A model generated the notes under the pieces. It was not told the DNA's origin and made no database searches. It saw only the letters and a list, made by a program, of their open reading frames with translations. Position numbers and translations under genes: made by a program. DNA of 64,000 nt. Source: Phycisphaerales bacterium. Its GTDB lineage: Bacteria > Planctomycetota > Phycisphaerae > Phycisphaerales > UBA5793. Location: assembly GCA_020852515.1 (NCBI GenBank), contig JADZAS010000013.1, forward strand, positions 1 through 64,000, read 5' to 3'. Within the stretch, counting starts at the first letter, position 1; every line of letters begins with the position of its first letter. Shown in pieces: positions 18,840 through 26,988 of the stretch.

Positions 18840-19592
18840 TCAGTCGAGCGTGCGGAACCAGATGTTGCGAAATCGCATGGTGTTGCCGTGATCCTGCAGC
18901 ATGAGGGGCCCGGGCTCGGGGCTTTCGTCACTCAGATTGCCGCCGGTGACGCCCTGCAGTTCGACGTGATCCTGCGTGAGCACGCCGTTGTGGAAGACGG
19001 TGATCGTGCCTGGCGCCACCTTGTTGCCGTTCTCATCAAACTGCGGCGCGTGGAAAATGACGTCGTACGTCTGCCATTCGCCAGGCTTGCGCGATGCATT
19101 CACCAGCGGCGGATACTGGCCGTAGATGGCGCTGCACTGGCCGTTGGGGTAGGTCTCGTTCTCGAAGGAATCGAGGATCTGCACTTCGTAGCGGCCCTGG
19201 ATGTACATGCCGCTGTTGCCGCGCTCCTGGCCCTCGCCGTGCGCTGGCGGCGTGGCGAATTCGAGATGCACCTGCGCGCTGTTGAACTTCGGCTTGGACA
19301 TGATCGAGCCCGAGCCGGGCTTGACGATCATCGCGTCGCCATCGATCGTCCACTGGGCCGCGCGGCCGTCGGTGTAGGTCCAGGCGGCGAGGCTTGAGCC
19401 ATCAAAGAGCACGATGGCATCGGAGGGCGCGGACGAATGAGTTCCGGGCGTGATGACTGGCGGCGCGGCGATCAAGCGCTCGATCGCCGCATCCAGCGGC
19501 AACGCCGCTGCGGCCGCGAGAACCGCCGTGCTCAGCGCCGCAGCGCCGATGATCTGCCGATGGCCGATTCGTGTAACTCGTCGCGACGTCAT
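18840..19592 (-). CDS. Exported DUF1080 (3-keto-disaccharide hydrolase-like) protein
   Basis: A 250-residue exported protein with a signal sequence (residues about 12-35). The DUF1080 LamG-like fold follows: AIVLFDGSSLAAWTY, then WTIDGDAMIV, a SKPKFNSAQVHLEF strand, GNSGMYIQGRYEVQILDSF and a final RFRNIWFRTLD. The family is greatly expanded in planctomycetes and includes 3-keto-glycoside hydrolases; many members are assigned only by fold. AAGGAG precedes ATG 19592. It stands alone, divergent from the Pcm fusion gene. Confidence 0.9.
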   Translation of the reverse strand: MTSRRVTRIGHRQIIGAAALSTAVLAAAAALPLDAAIERLIAAPPVITPGTHSSAPSDAIVLFDGSSLAAWTYTDGRAAQWTIDGDAMIVKPGSGSIMSKPKFNSAQVHLEFATPPAHGEGQERGNSGMYIQGRYEVQILDSFENETYPNGQCSAIYGQYPPLVNASRKPGEWQTYDVIFHAPQFDENGNKVAPGTITVFHNGVLTQDHVELQGVTGGNLSDESPEPGPLMLQDHGNTMRFRNIWFRTLD

Positions 19593-19788
19593 GGTTCGTC
19601 TCCTTCATGTGCAGCCGCTGGATACCTTTGCTTTTTTGATAGCCGCTGGCGCAGATGCGCACTGTAGGCGGAATCCTACCCCTCGCGCTGCCTTGGAGAA
19701 GCGTGCATCGCCCGCCCAGGCACGAGAGCGGCGCGAATCGCGGCGGTTTTCTCTACCGGACCTACGGAATGAACCAGTAAACTCTGGT

Positions 19789-21801
19789 ATGGCGAAACTG
19801 ATCGCCCGGGAGCGCGAGCAAATGGTGGCGCGGCAGATCGCCTCGCGCGGCGTGAAGGATCCGCACGTCCTCGAAGCGATGCGCACCGTGCCGCGCGAAG
19901 TTTTCGTCGCCGGGTGGCTGCACGAATTCGCCTACGAAGACTCGCCGCTGCCCATCGAAGAAGGCCAGACCATCTCGCAGCCCTACATCGTGGCGCTGAT
20001 GATCGAAGCGGCCGAGATTCAGCCCGGTCATCGCGTGCTTGAAGTTGGCTGCGGCTCGGGATACGCCTCGGCGATCCTCAGCCGAATCGCGCGGCAGATC
20101 TACGCCATCGAATGGCACGACGCGCTGGCGCGCCTCGCCAGGCAACGCCTCGGCGATCTGGGATACGACAACGTCGTCGTGAAACAGGGCGACGGCTCGC
20201 TCGGCTGGCCCGAGCAGGCGCCCTTCGATGCGATCATCGTCTCGGCCGGCGGGCCGGTCGTGCCGCCGAGCCTGCTCGAACAGCTGGTCATCGGCGGGCG
20301 GCTGGTCATCCCCGTCGGCGCCGAACCCCGTACGCAGACGCTGCTGCGCATCCGCCGGACCGGCGAGGATCAGTACGATCGCGAATCGCTCGGGCAGGTG
20401 CAGTTCGTGCCGCTGGTCGGAAGCGAAGGCTGGTCGGCCGACGGTCTGCCGATCGCGCCGCACCGGGCGCCCCGGCCGCTGCGCATCCCGCTGCCGCAGC
20501 GCGACCGCCTCAGCGCGCTCATCGCCGAATCGTGCGAGATCATCACCGACCTCGAAACGGCGCCGCTCGACGGCCTGCTCGACCGCATCGGCGCGGCGCG
20601 CATCGTGCTCATCGGCGAGGCGACGCACGGCACGAGCGAGTTCTACCGCATGCGGGCTCGTATCACGCGCGAGCTGATTCTGCGAAAGGGCTTCGACGCC
20701 GTCGCGATCGAAGGCGACTGGCCCGACGTGAGCGCCCTGGACCGCCGTGTCCGCCCGCGGCCGGCGCCGCCGCTGCGCGATGCCCCTTTCTCGCGTTTCC
20801 CCAGCTGGATGTGGCGCAACCGCGAGATGCGCGAATTCGTCGATTGGCTTGCAGCGCACAATGAAACCGTCCAGAGCCGCGAGGGCAAAGTCGGCCTCTA
20901 CGGCCTCGATCTCTACAGCCTGAACAACTCCATCGGCGCCGTGCTCGACTTCCTCGACAAGGTGGATCCGCAGGCCGCGCAGACGGCGCGCGTGCGCTAC
21001 GGCTGCTTTTCGCCGTGGGAAACCGATCCAGCGACCTATGGCCGGGCCGCGGTCAGCGGCCGCCTGCCGGGCTGCGAGCGGGAAGCCGTCTCAACGCTGA
21101 TGAGCCTGCTCGTGCATCGCATCGAGTACTTGAAGAGCGACGGGGATCTCTTCTTCGACGCCCAGCGCAACGCCACGGTGGTGCGCGAAGCGGAGAAGTA
21201 CTACCGCGCGATGTACTACGGCTCGCGCGAGTCGTGGAACCTGCGCGACGAGCACATGTTCGACACCCTTCAGGCGGTGCTCGCCCATCGCGGGCTCGAG
21301 AGCCGCGCCGTCGTCTGGGCCCACAACTCGCACGTCGGCAACGCCGCCGCCACCGAGATGGGAGCGCGCGGCGAGCTCAACATCGGCCAGTTGGCGCGCG
21401 ACGCCTACGGCACTGGCGCGTATCTCATCGGCTTGGGCACTGACCACGGCACCGTCGCCGCCGCGTCCAACTGGGATGAGCCGATGCAGGTCATGAACGT
21501 CCGCCCGGCTCACGAGGACAGTTACGAACGGCTCTGCCACGAATCAGGCGTGAGCGCGTTCCTGCTGCCGCTGCGGCACTCGATTGAAACGGAGTTGCGC
21601 GAAGCATTGCTCACGCCGCGTCTCGAGCGGGCCATCGGAGTCATCTACCGGCCGCAGACTGAACTGCCAAGCCACTACTTCCAGGCGGCTTTGCCCGCCC
21701 AGTTCGACGAGTACATCTGGTTTGACGAGACCGCCGCCGTGCGGGCCATCGAGACGCGCGAATCCGAACTCGCGCCGGAGACCTACCCATTTGGCCTGTA
21801 A
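19789..21801 (+). CDS. Fusion of protein-L-isoaspartate O-methyltransferase and erythromycin-esterase domain
   Basis: A 670-residue two-domain protein. Residues about 1-215 are a Pcm methyltransferase that repairs isoaspartyl damage: SRGVKDPHVLEAMRTVPRE, EGQTISQPYIVALM and the SAM loop VLEVGCGSGYASAIL. Residues about 240-650 are an erythromycin-esterase family domain with its active-site motifs: VLIGEATHGTSEFYRMR (Glu and His) and VVWAHNSHVGNA (His). The second domain's true substrate is unknown, and I do not claim macrolide resistance. ATG 19789 matches the Pcm N-terminus; its ribosome site is weak. The gene is convergent with a DUF892 gene. Confidence 0.93.
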   Translation: MAKLIAREREQMVARQIASRGVKDPHVLEAMRTVPREVFVAGWLHEFAYEDSPLPIEEGQTISQPYIVALMIEAAEIQPGHRVLEVGCGSGYASAILSRIARQIYAIEWHDALARLARQRLGDLGYDNVVVKQGDGSLGWPEQAPFDAIIVSAGGPVVPPSLLEQLVIGGRLVIPVGAEPRTQTLLRIRRTGEDQYDRESLGQVQFVPLVGSEGWSADGLPIAPHRAPRPLRIPLPQRDRLSALIAESCEIITDLETAPLDGLLDRIGAARIVLIGEATHGTSEFYRMRARITRELILRKGFDAVAIEGDWPDVSALDRRVRPRPAPPLRDAPFSRFPSWMWRNREMREFVDWLAAHNETVQSREGKVGLYGLDLYSLNNSIGAVLDFLDKVDPQAAQTARVRYGCFSPWETDPATYGRAAVSGRLPGCEREAVSTLMSLLVHRIEYLKSDGDLFFDAQRNATVVREAEKYYRAMYYGSRESWNLRDEHMFDTLQAVLAHRGLESRAVVWAHNSHVGNAAATEMGARGELNIGQLARDAYGTGAYLIGLGTDHGTVAAASNWDEPMQVMNVRPAHEDSYERLCHESGVSAFLLPLRHSIETELREALLTPRLERAIGVIYRPQTELPSHYFQAALPAQFDEYIWFDETAAVRAIETRESELAPETYPFGL

Positions 21802-21810
21802 GGTGCGATC

Positions 21811-21847
21811 GGGGGGCGCCAAGCGCTCGTGGCGCCTCGCGCCCCCC
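21811..21847. terminator. Hairpin between convergent Pcm-fusion and DUF892 genes
   Basis: A 9-bp G/C stem (GGGGGGCGC with GCGCCCCCC) encloses a second smaller hairpin, between two convergent stops only 57 bases apart. It could serve both directions. There is no long T-run on either side. Confidence 0.5.
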
Positions 21848-21858
21848 TTGGATTCAAA

Positions 21859-22359
21859 TCACACGGCCGCTTCGACGGCCGCCAGGTTCAGATCTTCGGC
21901 GATGCGCGTCAGTTCCGCATCGGCGTTGCGCTCGTCGGCAAGCGAGCGCTGCAGTTCGTCTGCCGCGTCGTGCATCCCCAGCAGGCTGGCCCATGTCTTG
22001 GCGCAACCATAGCCGGCGATGACATCGTGCTTGACGTGCTGGGCCACGGCGATGATCGCCGCATCGCGCACGTGCGCTTCGGCGTTGTCCATCGCGGCCA
22101 GCCTGAGGCAGTCTTCGAGCAGGCCTCTCATCCCGCGCGCTTCAGCCTTGCGCGGCCTGAGGTCCATCTCCGCGAAGATCGGCTCAAGACGGCTGACGTG
22201 CTCCCTGGACAACCGCTGGTAACTCTCGATGGCGTCGCGCAGGCGATGGGAGTTCACAGCCCGCGCGAGTTTGGGCATGACCTGGATGATGTGCCTCTCG
22301 CCGGCGAGCAGTTCATCGAGCTGCTGCGCCAGCAGGTCTTTCATGGTTTTCAGTGGCAT
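21859..22359 (-). CDS. DUF892 (YciE/YciF) ferritin-like protein
   Basis: A 166-residue four-helix protein of the DUF892 family, ferritin-like stress proteins. Recognisable parts are MKDLLAQQLDELLAGERHIIQVMPKLARAV and the later EEHVSRLEPIF-type helix (here REHVSRLEPIFAEM), RGMRGLLEDC and DAAIIAVAQHVKHDVIAGYG with metal-type Glu/His positions. AAAGGA precedes ATG 22359. It lies 77 bases downstream of hsp20 on the same strand, so the two are probably co-expressed under stress. Confidence 0.88.
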   Translation of the reverse strand: MPLKTMKDLLAQQLDELLAGERHIIQVMPKLARAVNSHRLRDAIESYQRLSREHVSRLEPIFAEMDLRPRKAEARGMRGLLEDCLRLAAMDNAEAHVRDAAIIAVAQHVKHDVIAGYGCAKTWASLLGMHDAADELQRSLADERNADAELTRIAEDLNLAAVEAAV

Positions 22360-22436
22360 GGTGTTTTCCTTTCTCGAACGGGCGAGCCCTGCAGCGCGCA
22401 GCGGCGCTACGGCCGCGGCGCGCCGTCGCGGGCGGC

Positions 22437-22925
22437 TCAGGCGCCAAGCGGCACCTTCCGGCCCGATGGCTTGATGTCCACGTGCCGCGGCTTCATGCCC
22501 GGCTTCTTGGGCACGTGCACGGTCACCACGCCGTTCTCCGCGTCCGCCGTGATCTTGTCCGCGTCGATCGTTTCGGGCAGATCGACGCTGCGCCGGAAGG
22601 AACCGAAGCGGCGCTCGCACTGGTAGTAGTTCTCGCCCTTCTGTTCCTTCTTCTCTTCCTTCTTCCCCGCAATGCTGAGCGTGTTGCCGAGGATGTTGAT
22701 GTCCAGATCCTTGGTCTCGACGCCCGGCATCTCCGCGCGCACCGTCACCTCCGCATCGTTCTCGCTCACGTCGACGGCGGGCAGCCATCCTTCGGAGCGG
22801 AACTTCGGCTCAATCGCGCCCCACGGGTCGTTGAAGAAGCGATTGAACATGTTGTCCACCTCGTGGCGGAACCGTACGAGGTCTCCATCAGCGGGGTTCC
22901 GCCGATTCCATGGGATGAGGTTCAT
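22437..22925 (-). CDS. Small heat-shock protein, Hsp20 family
   Basis: A 162-residue alpha-crystallin-type chaperone. The crystallin core is complete (PAVDVSENDAEVTVRAEMPGV, then LDINILGNTLSIAGKK, YYQCERRFGSFRRSVDLPE and AENGVVTVHVPKK). The N-terminus (MFNRFFNDPWG) and a basic C-terminus frame it. AAAGGA precedes ATG 22925. A 24-base perfect palindrome lies 40 bases upstream and may control it. Confidence 0.95.
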   Translation of the reverse strand: MNLIPWNRRNPADGDLVRFRHEVDNMFNRFFNDPWGAIEPKFRSEGWLPAVDVSENDAEVTVRAEMPGVETKDLDINILGNTLSIAGKKEEKKEQKGENYYQCERRFGSFRRSVDLPETIDADKITADAENGVVTVHVPKKPGMKPRHVDIKPSGRKVPLGA

Positions 22926-22964
22926 CGCTGCGTCCTTTCTCCAGACACGGCTGGTTCTTGATCA

Positions 22965-22988
22965 CGCGGCGATCGCGCGATCGCCGCG
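22965..22988. promoter_or_regulatory. 24-base perfect palindrome upstream of hsp20
   Basis: Each 12-base arm reads CGCGGCGATCGC, with no spacer, so the centre is two head-to-tail GCGATCGC octamers. It is 40 bases before the hsp20 start, in the likely 5' leader. It is not a CIRCE element. It could be an operator or, as RNA, a very stable hairpin. Confidence 0.5.
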
Positions 22989-23163
22989 CGCAGGTATCTC
23001 CATCAGATGTATATCGCGCACGCCCGCCGGCGTGGAGCGGGATTTCACCCTCATTCGCGCGCAGTCTCGAAGGCCGCAAAGACGCATCAAAGACGCATCA
23101 GCGCAGCGGCAATTGCCAGCGTCGCGCGCGCCGCCGGCAGACGGTTCGCATTCCGCCAGCCAA

Positions 23164-24987
23164 TCAGCGGTCGTAAAAGCGCCAGTTGGTGGTGTAATCC
23201 CGCGTGAGGGGCACATCCTCGAGTCGAGCGCGAATCATTTCCACCGGAATGCGGTTCATCTTCAGAATCGCGTCGTGGAAGTCGCGGTCGGGCATCTCGC
23301 CGGTCTCGACCAGTTCGCGGTGCAGCGCGCGAAACTGCAGTCCGCCGAGCATGTACGCACACTGGTACAGCGGGCTGTACAGGCCCCCGACGCTGCGCCG
23401 CACCTCCGCCGCCGCGTTGTCGCGCTCGTGACCGACGCGGTCCACGAGGAAGTCAACGCACTCCTGAGGCGTCATCGTTTCAAGGTGAAAGCTCAGCGAG
23501 AAAATGATCCGCGCGCAGCGGTGACTCCGCCAGAACAGCATGCCGATGCGCTCTTCGGGCGTGCGGCCAAAGCCCTTGTCCCACAGCAGCATCTCCCAGT
23601 AGAGCGCCCAGCCCTCGGTCCAGAACGGCGTGCCGAGCATCTCGCGATACGTCGCATGGCGGCTCGTCATGTATCCCTGCAGGTGATGGCCGGGAATGAG
23701 TTCGTGGTGCACCGTCGCGCGCGAAAAATACCGGTTGTTGCCGCGCATGCTCATCATCTTCTGCTCGTGCGTCATCCCCGCGGTGGGAAACGCCACGCTG
23801 ATCACCTCGCCGCCCGTGAAGAACGGCGTGATCAACTGCCGCTGCGGCGACATCATCTCAATCCGCCACAAGTCTTTGCAGAACTCCGGCACCGTCACCA
23901 GATTCCGGCTCTCGACAAACTCCGTCGCCTCCATCGCCAGTTCGCGAATCAACTCCGGCTGCGCGCCCGGCTCGACGTGCTGCGTCTTCACGAACTCCAG
24001 CGCCGCGCGCCAGTCGTCGCCATAGCCCAGTTCGCGGCTGGCCTTGAGCATTTCCGCCTCGCACCATGCAAACTCCTGGTTGGCGATGTCCACCAGTTCC
24101 TCGGGCGTGTACGGGATCATCTCCATGCGCAGATCGCTCAGCAGCGCCTCGCGGCCGATCGGATCGCCGATGATCGACGACTCATCGTCCGGATTCACCC
24201 CCACCAACTGCCGGCGCAGAAAGTTGGCGTATTCATCGAGCGCCTGGTCCGCCGCCTTGTACGGCTCCTGCATCCACCAGTTGAAGATCGGGTCATAGCC
24301 ACTGTAGAAGCCGTTCCACTCGCGCAGCGTCCGCCGCAGGCTGTCCACCTCTGCCGCGGCCCGGTTCGCCACGGTCTTCTTGACCACGATCGGCCCCGGC
24401 TCATCATCGCCGCCTTCGCCCGCGTCGCTCGTCTCACTCTTGCTCCGCAGCCCCTCTTCGACGCGCTGGCGCACGTCGCCCACCTGCTTCACGAGATCGT
24501 TGAGCGCGGCCGCCGCGCCCGGTGAATCGACGTTCTTCATCTCCAGCCGCGCATCATCGAGGCTCGTGACGATCGATGCAAACGAAAGCAGGTCCGCCAT
24601 GTCGCTGCGATATCCCGCGTCGATTTCGATCTGTCGCCGCTGGTAGTCGAGATGATTGCGAAAGAGGATGTAGTCGATCCGGCCGTCCTGGCTGAGCGAA
24701 TCAAAGTCCACCTCTTCGAGCCGCTGCTTCCAGTCGTCGTAGAACGCCGTAAACCGAGCCACGCTCACCGGCGACAGGTCCGAGCCGTTGAGCCGCTGCA
24801 TCGCCCGGCGGTCTGTGTTATAGCGCTCGAGCATCCCCACCAGCGCGCTGGGCTGAGGCGCGATGAGTTCGCCCATCGGCGGCGGGTCATAGTTGACGCG
24901 GTCGCCCTCCTGCGCCGCCGCCCACGGCGCCAGCAGAAGAACGCATCCACACACCACCACGCCCCGGCACACCATTCGATCCAGCAT
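23164..24987 (-). CDS. Exported DUF885 family metallopeptidase-like protein
   Basis: A 607-residue exported protein. The signal peptide spans residues 1-26 (VVVCGCVLLLAPWAAAQ). The DUF885 signature appears near residue 425 as HHELIPGHHLQGY, followed by WTEGWALYWE, the two parts of a zinc site in this helical family. ATG 24987 has GAGGG upstream and starts the signal peptide. The frame stays open for another 84 codons upstream to 25239, where the encoded residues resemble something different (see the entry at 24988). Substrate is unknown. Confidence 0.88.
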   Translation of the reverse strand: MLDRMVCRGVVVCGCVLLLAPWAAAQEGDRVNYDPPPMGELIAPQPSALVGMLERYNTDRRAMQRLNGSDLSPVSVARFTAFYDDWKQRLEEVDFDSLSQDGRIDYILFRNHLDYQRRQIEIDAGYRSDMADLLSFASIVTSLDDARLEMKNVDSPGAAAALNDLVKQVGDVRQRVEEGLRSKSETSDAGEGGDDEPGPIVVKKTVANRAAAEVDSLRRTLREWNGFYSGYDPIFNWWMQEPYKAADQALDEYANFLRRQLVGVNPDDESSIIGDPIGREALLSDLRMEMIPYTPEELVDIANQEFAWCEAEMLKASRELGYGDDWRAALEFVKTQHVEPGAQPELIRELAMEATEFVESRNLVTVPEFCKDLWRIEMMSPQRQLITPFFTGGEVISVAFPTAGMTHEQKMMSMRGNNRYFSRATVHHELIPGHHLQGYMTSRHATYREMLGTPFWTEGWALYWEMLLWDKGFGRTPEERIGMLFWRSHRCARIIFSLSFHLETMTPQECVDFLVDRVGHERDNAAAEVRRSVGGLYSPLYQCAYMLGGLQFRALHRELVETGEMPDRDFHDAILKMNRIPVEMIRARLEDVPLTRDYTTNWRFYDR

Positions 24988-25239
24988 GACGTTCCCTCGA
25001 AGGCCTCGATTTACAGGTCCAGGCAATACGCGGACATCGTAGCGAGCACCCCGGCGCGAGTGCCGCGGACGCTTTGCAGATACCAGGGCGTACGTGTTCG
25101 CCGCAGTGGAAACGGGCCCCCCCTCCAGGTGCGCCACCCACGCCTCCTGCACCGCGTCATCGCGGTCCAGCGCAGGGACAAAGCGCAACTCGATTACGAG
25201 CCGCGCAGGGTCATCCAGAGGTGGAAGCACATGGTCCAT
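24988..25239 (-). pseudogene. Possible sigma-factor-like remnant, in frame with the DUF885 gene
   Basis: An 84-codon open stretch that begins just after a stop and reads in frame into the DUF885 start. Its first half (ARLVIELRFVPALDRDDAVQEAWVAHL) resembles region 2 of ECF-type sigma factors or small planctomycete sigma-like proteins; the second half is Arg-rich then dissolves into unrelated sequence. It contains a run of seven G. There is no ribosome site at 25239. It may be the remains of a small gene that lost its stop. Confidence 0.3.
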
Positions 25240-25259
25240 CCGTCAGGTACGGACGGATG
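25237..25259. other. Inverted repeat upstream of the sigma-like remnant
   Basis: CATCCGTC and GACGGATG form an 8-bp stem around a 7-base loop. There is no T-run. The rest of 25260-25661 holds no supported gene; a second hairpin (GGAGGGC, loop CAGA, GCCCTCC) sits at 25330-25347. Confidence 0.4.
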
Positions 25260-25661
25260 AAACGCTCAGAGATTGCGGATGGGGAGGGGCATAGTACGGC
25301 GGCCGGTGGATCGCGACCGTCTTGTTTTTGGAGGGCCAGAGCCCTCCCCCGCACGTTGTCGGTCCGAGGGCGACATCGGGTTCGCCGGGATCGCTGACGT
25401 CGAACTACAGCCCTCAGGGCAACTCAGAGAGCTTGATCCGCCGCCGTGGCGCGCCCGCGTGATGTGGTCATTCCCGCGCAGCGCCTGCCCCGCCCTTGCG
25501 GTTTCGCGCCATCTGCAGGTTTATCGGCCGCGCCGCCCCTTTCCCCGATTCTCCAGACCGCGAATCACACGCGCCCACGCGGCGCCGCCGGCCCACCTCG
25601 TGCAAGCGCCCGCCGCAGAACGCCGATGTGGTCAAGGGCCTTTCCGCCCTCGGAGCCAACC

Positions 25662-26936
25662 ATGCTGTTGTGCGGAACGAGAGATCTCAGGCCGGGAATG
25701 ACCGTCGGCGTACCGGTCTTTCGATCCGGTCCCTTCCCCGGCGAGTTCCTCGCCGCGGGCACCGTCCTCGACGACGGCCTCATCGCCGAAGCCCAGCGCA
25801 CCGGCGTGCGCGAAGCCTGGGTTGTGCATCCCGCCACCAGTGATCTGGACGAGGCGCCCCTCGCGGGGCTCAACGCCACCGTGCAGCAAATGGCCCGCCG
25901 GCTGCACGAGCAGTTTGCCGCATCGTCCGCTCAGCGCATGACCGCAACGGAAGCGCTCGAGGCCCGGTCCGATATCGTCTCGCTCGTGTGCGACATCATG
26001 CCCCAGCGGCGCTTTATCCGCCCCATCGCGCGGTCGATGGATCCGAAGTACCGCGTCTTCGAGCACAGCCTCAATGTCGCAACGCTCAGCCTCTTCATCG
26101 GAATCGAACTTGAAGCCTATATCGTGCGCGAGCGTCCGCGGCTCTCACCGGCGGAAGCTCGCGACATGGTCTCTCTCGTCTTCGGCGCCGTGTTCCACGA
26201 CGCGGGCAAACTCGCTCTCTCTGAACAAGTGCAGGCTCACCACAGTGTCTACGAGATCATCCGAGCCTCGATTGCACCACCGGACTATCAGCGGCACACG
26301 TCGCTTGGCTACGACCTGCTGCGCGACACCGGCATCGCCGCCTCGGCGCGCCAGGTCACCCTCAACCATCACCAGCGCTTCAACGGCTCGGGATGGCCCA
26401 ACATGGCCCCGCTGACCAACGGCCGCCACCGCGGGCCGCAGCGCGGCCGCGAGATACACATCTTCAACCGCATCGTCGCCGTCGCCGACGCCCTCGATGC
26501 GCTGATGGTCGACGAAGCGGGCAATCCCCGCCCGGCGATCGCCGCCATGCGCGACCTCTCCGATGAGCGCCTCGAGCCGTGGTTCGACCCCATCGTGCGC
26601 GAAGTTGCTCTGCGCCGGCTGCCCGTGTTTCCGATCGGCTCGCTTGTGCGCACTTCCGACGGCCGCTACGGCGCGGTGGTGCGGCGTAATTCGCTCCAGC
26701 CTTGCCGCCCGACGGTGCGCATGCTCGACATGGACTGCCGGCATTGGGACATCCACCAGACCATCGACCAGTGCGAAGTCGTCGACCTCGCCTACCGGCA
26801 CGACCTGCACGTGGTCCGCTGCGCCGGCGAGCACGTGGAGCACTATCTCTTCGACCTCGCCCAACCCAAGCCACACAGCGGCGCCATCGAAGCCGACGGT
26901 TCCACCTCCACCCTCACCCTCGCCGAGGCAGGCTAA
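25662..26936 (+). CDS. HD-GYP-like cyclic-di-GMP phosphodiesterase family protein
   Basis: A 424-residue cytosolic protein. After an N-terminal domain of about 120 residues (PGMTVGVPVFR, then VLDDGLIAEAQRTGV), an HD domain runs from about residue 130 to 320. Metal-binding motifs are EHSLNVATLS, FHDAGKLAL, HTSLGYDLL and NHHQRFNGSGWP, then IVAVADALDALMV. The GYP tripeptide of HD-GYP domains is GWP here. The last 100 residues form a small beta domain (VRTSDGRYGAVVRRN). The role is probably c-di-GMP hydrolysis or a related signal. GGAG lies seven bases before ATG 25662. Confidence 0.83.
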   Translation: MLLCGTRDLRPGMTVGVPVFRSGPFPGEFLAAGTVLDDGLIAEAQRTGVREAWVVHPATSDLDEAPLAGLNATVQQMARRLHEQFAASSAQRMTATEALEARSDIVSLVCDIMPQRRFIRPIARSMDPKYRVFEHSLNVATLSLFIGIELEAYIVRERPRLSPAEARDMVSLVFGAVFHDAGKLALSEQVQAHHSVYEIIRASIAPPDYQRHTSLGYDLLRDTGIAASARQVTLNHHQRFNGSGWPNMAPLTNGRHRGPQRGREIHIFNRIVAVADALDALMVDEAGNPRPAIAAMRDLSDERLEPWFDPIVREVALRRLPVFPIGSLVRTSDGRYGAVVRRNSLQPCRPTVRMLDMDCRHWDIHQTIDQCEVVDLAYRHDLHVVRCAGEHVEHYLFDLAQPKPHSGAIEADGSTSTLTLAEAG

Positions 26937-26988
26937 GCGAGCCCGTCAACGGATTGCGAGCGCCCGACCACGACGCGTCATTCGCGCC

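Noticed and set aside
23078-23099. Two tandem copies of AAAGACGCATC between hsp20 and DUF885
   Set aside because: It is only two copies of 11 bases, with no array or conserved structure, so it is likely a small duplication.
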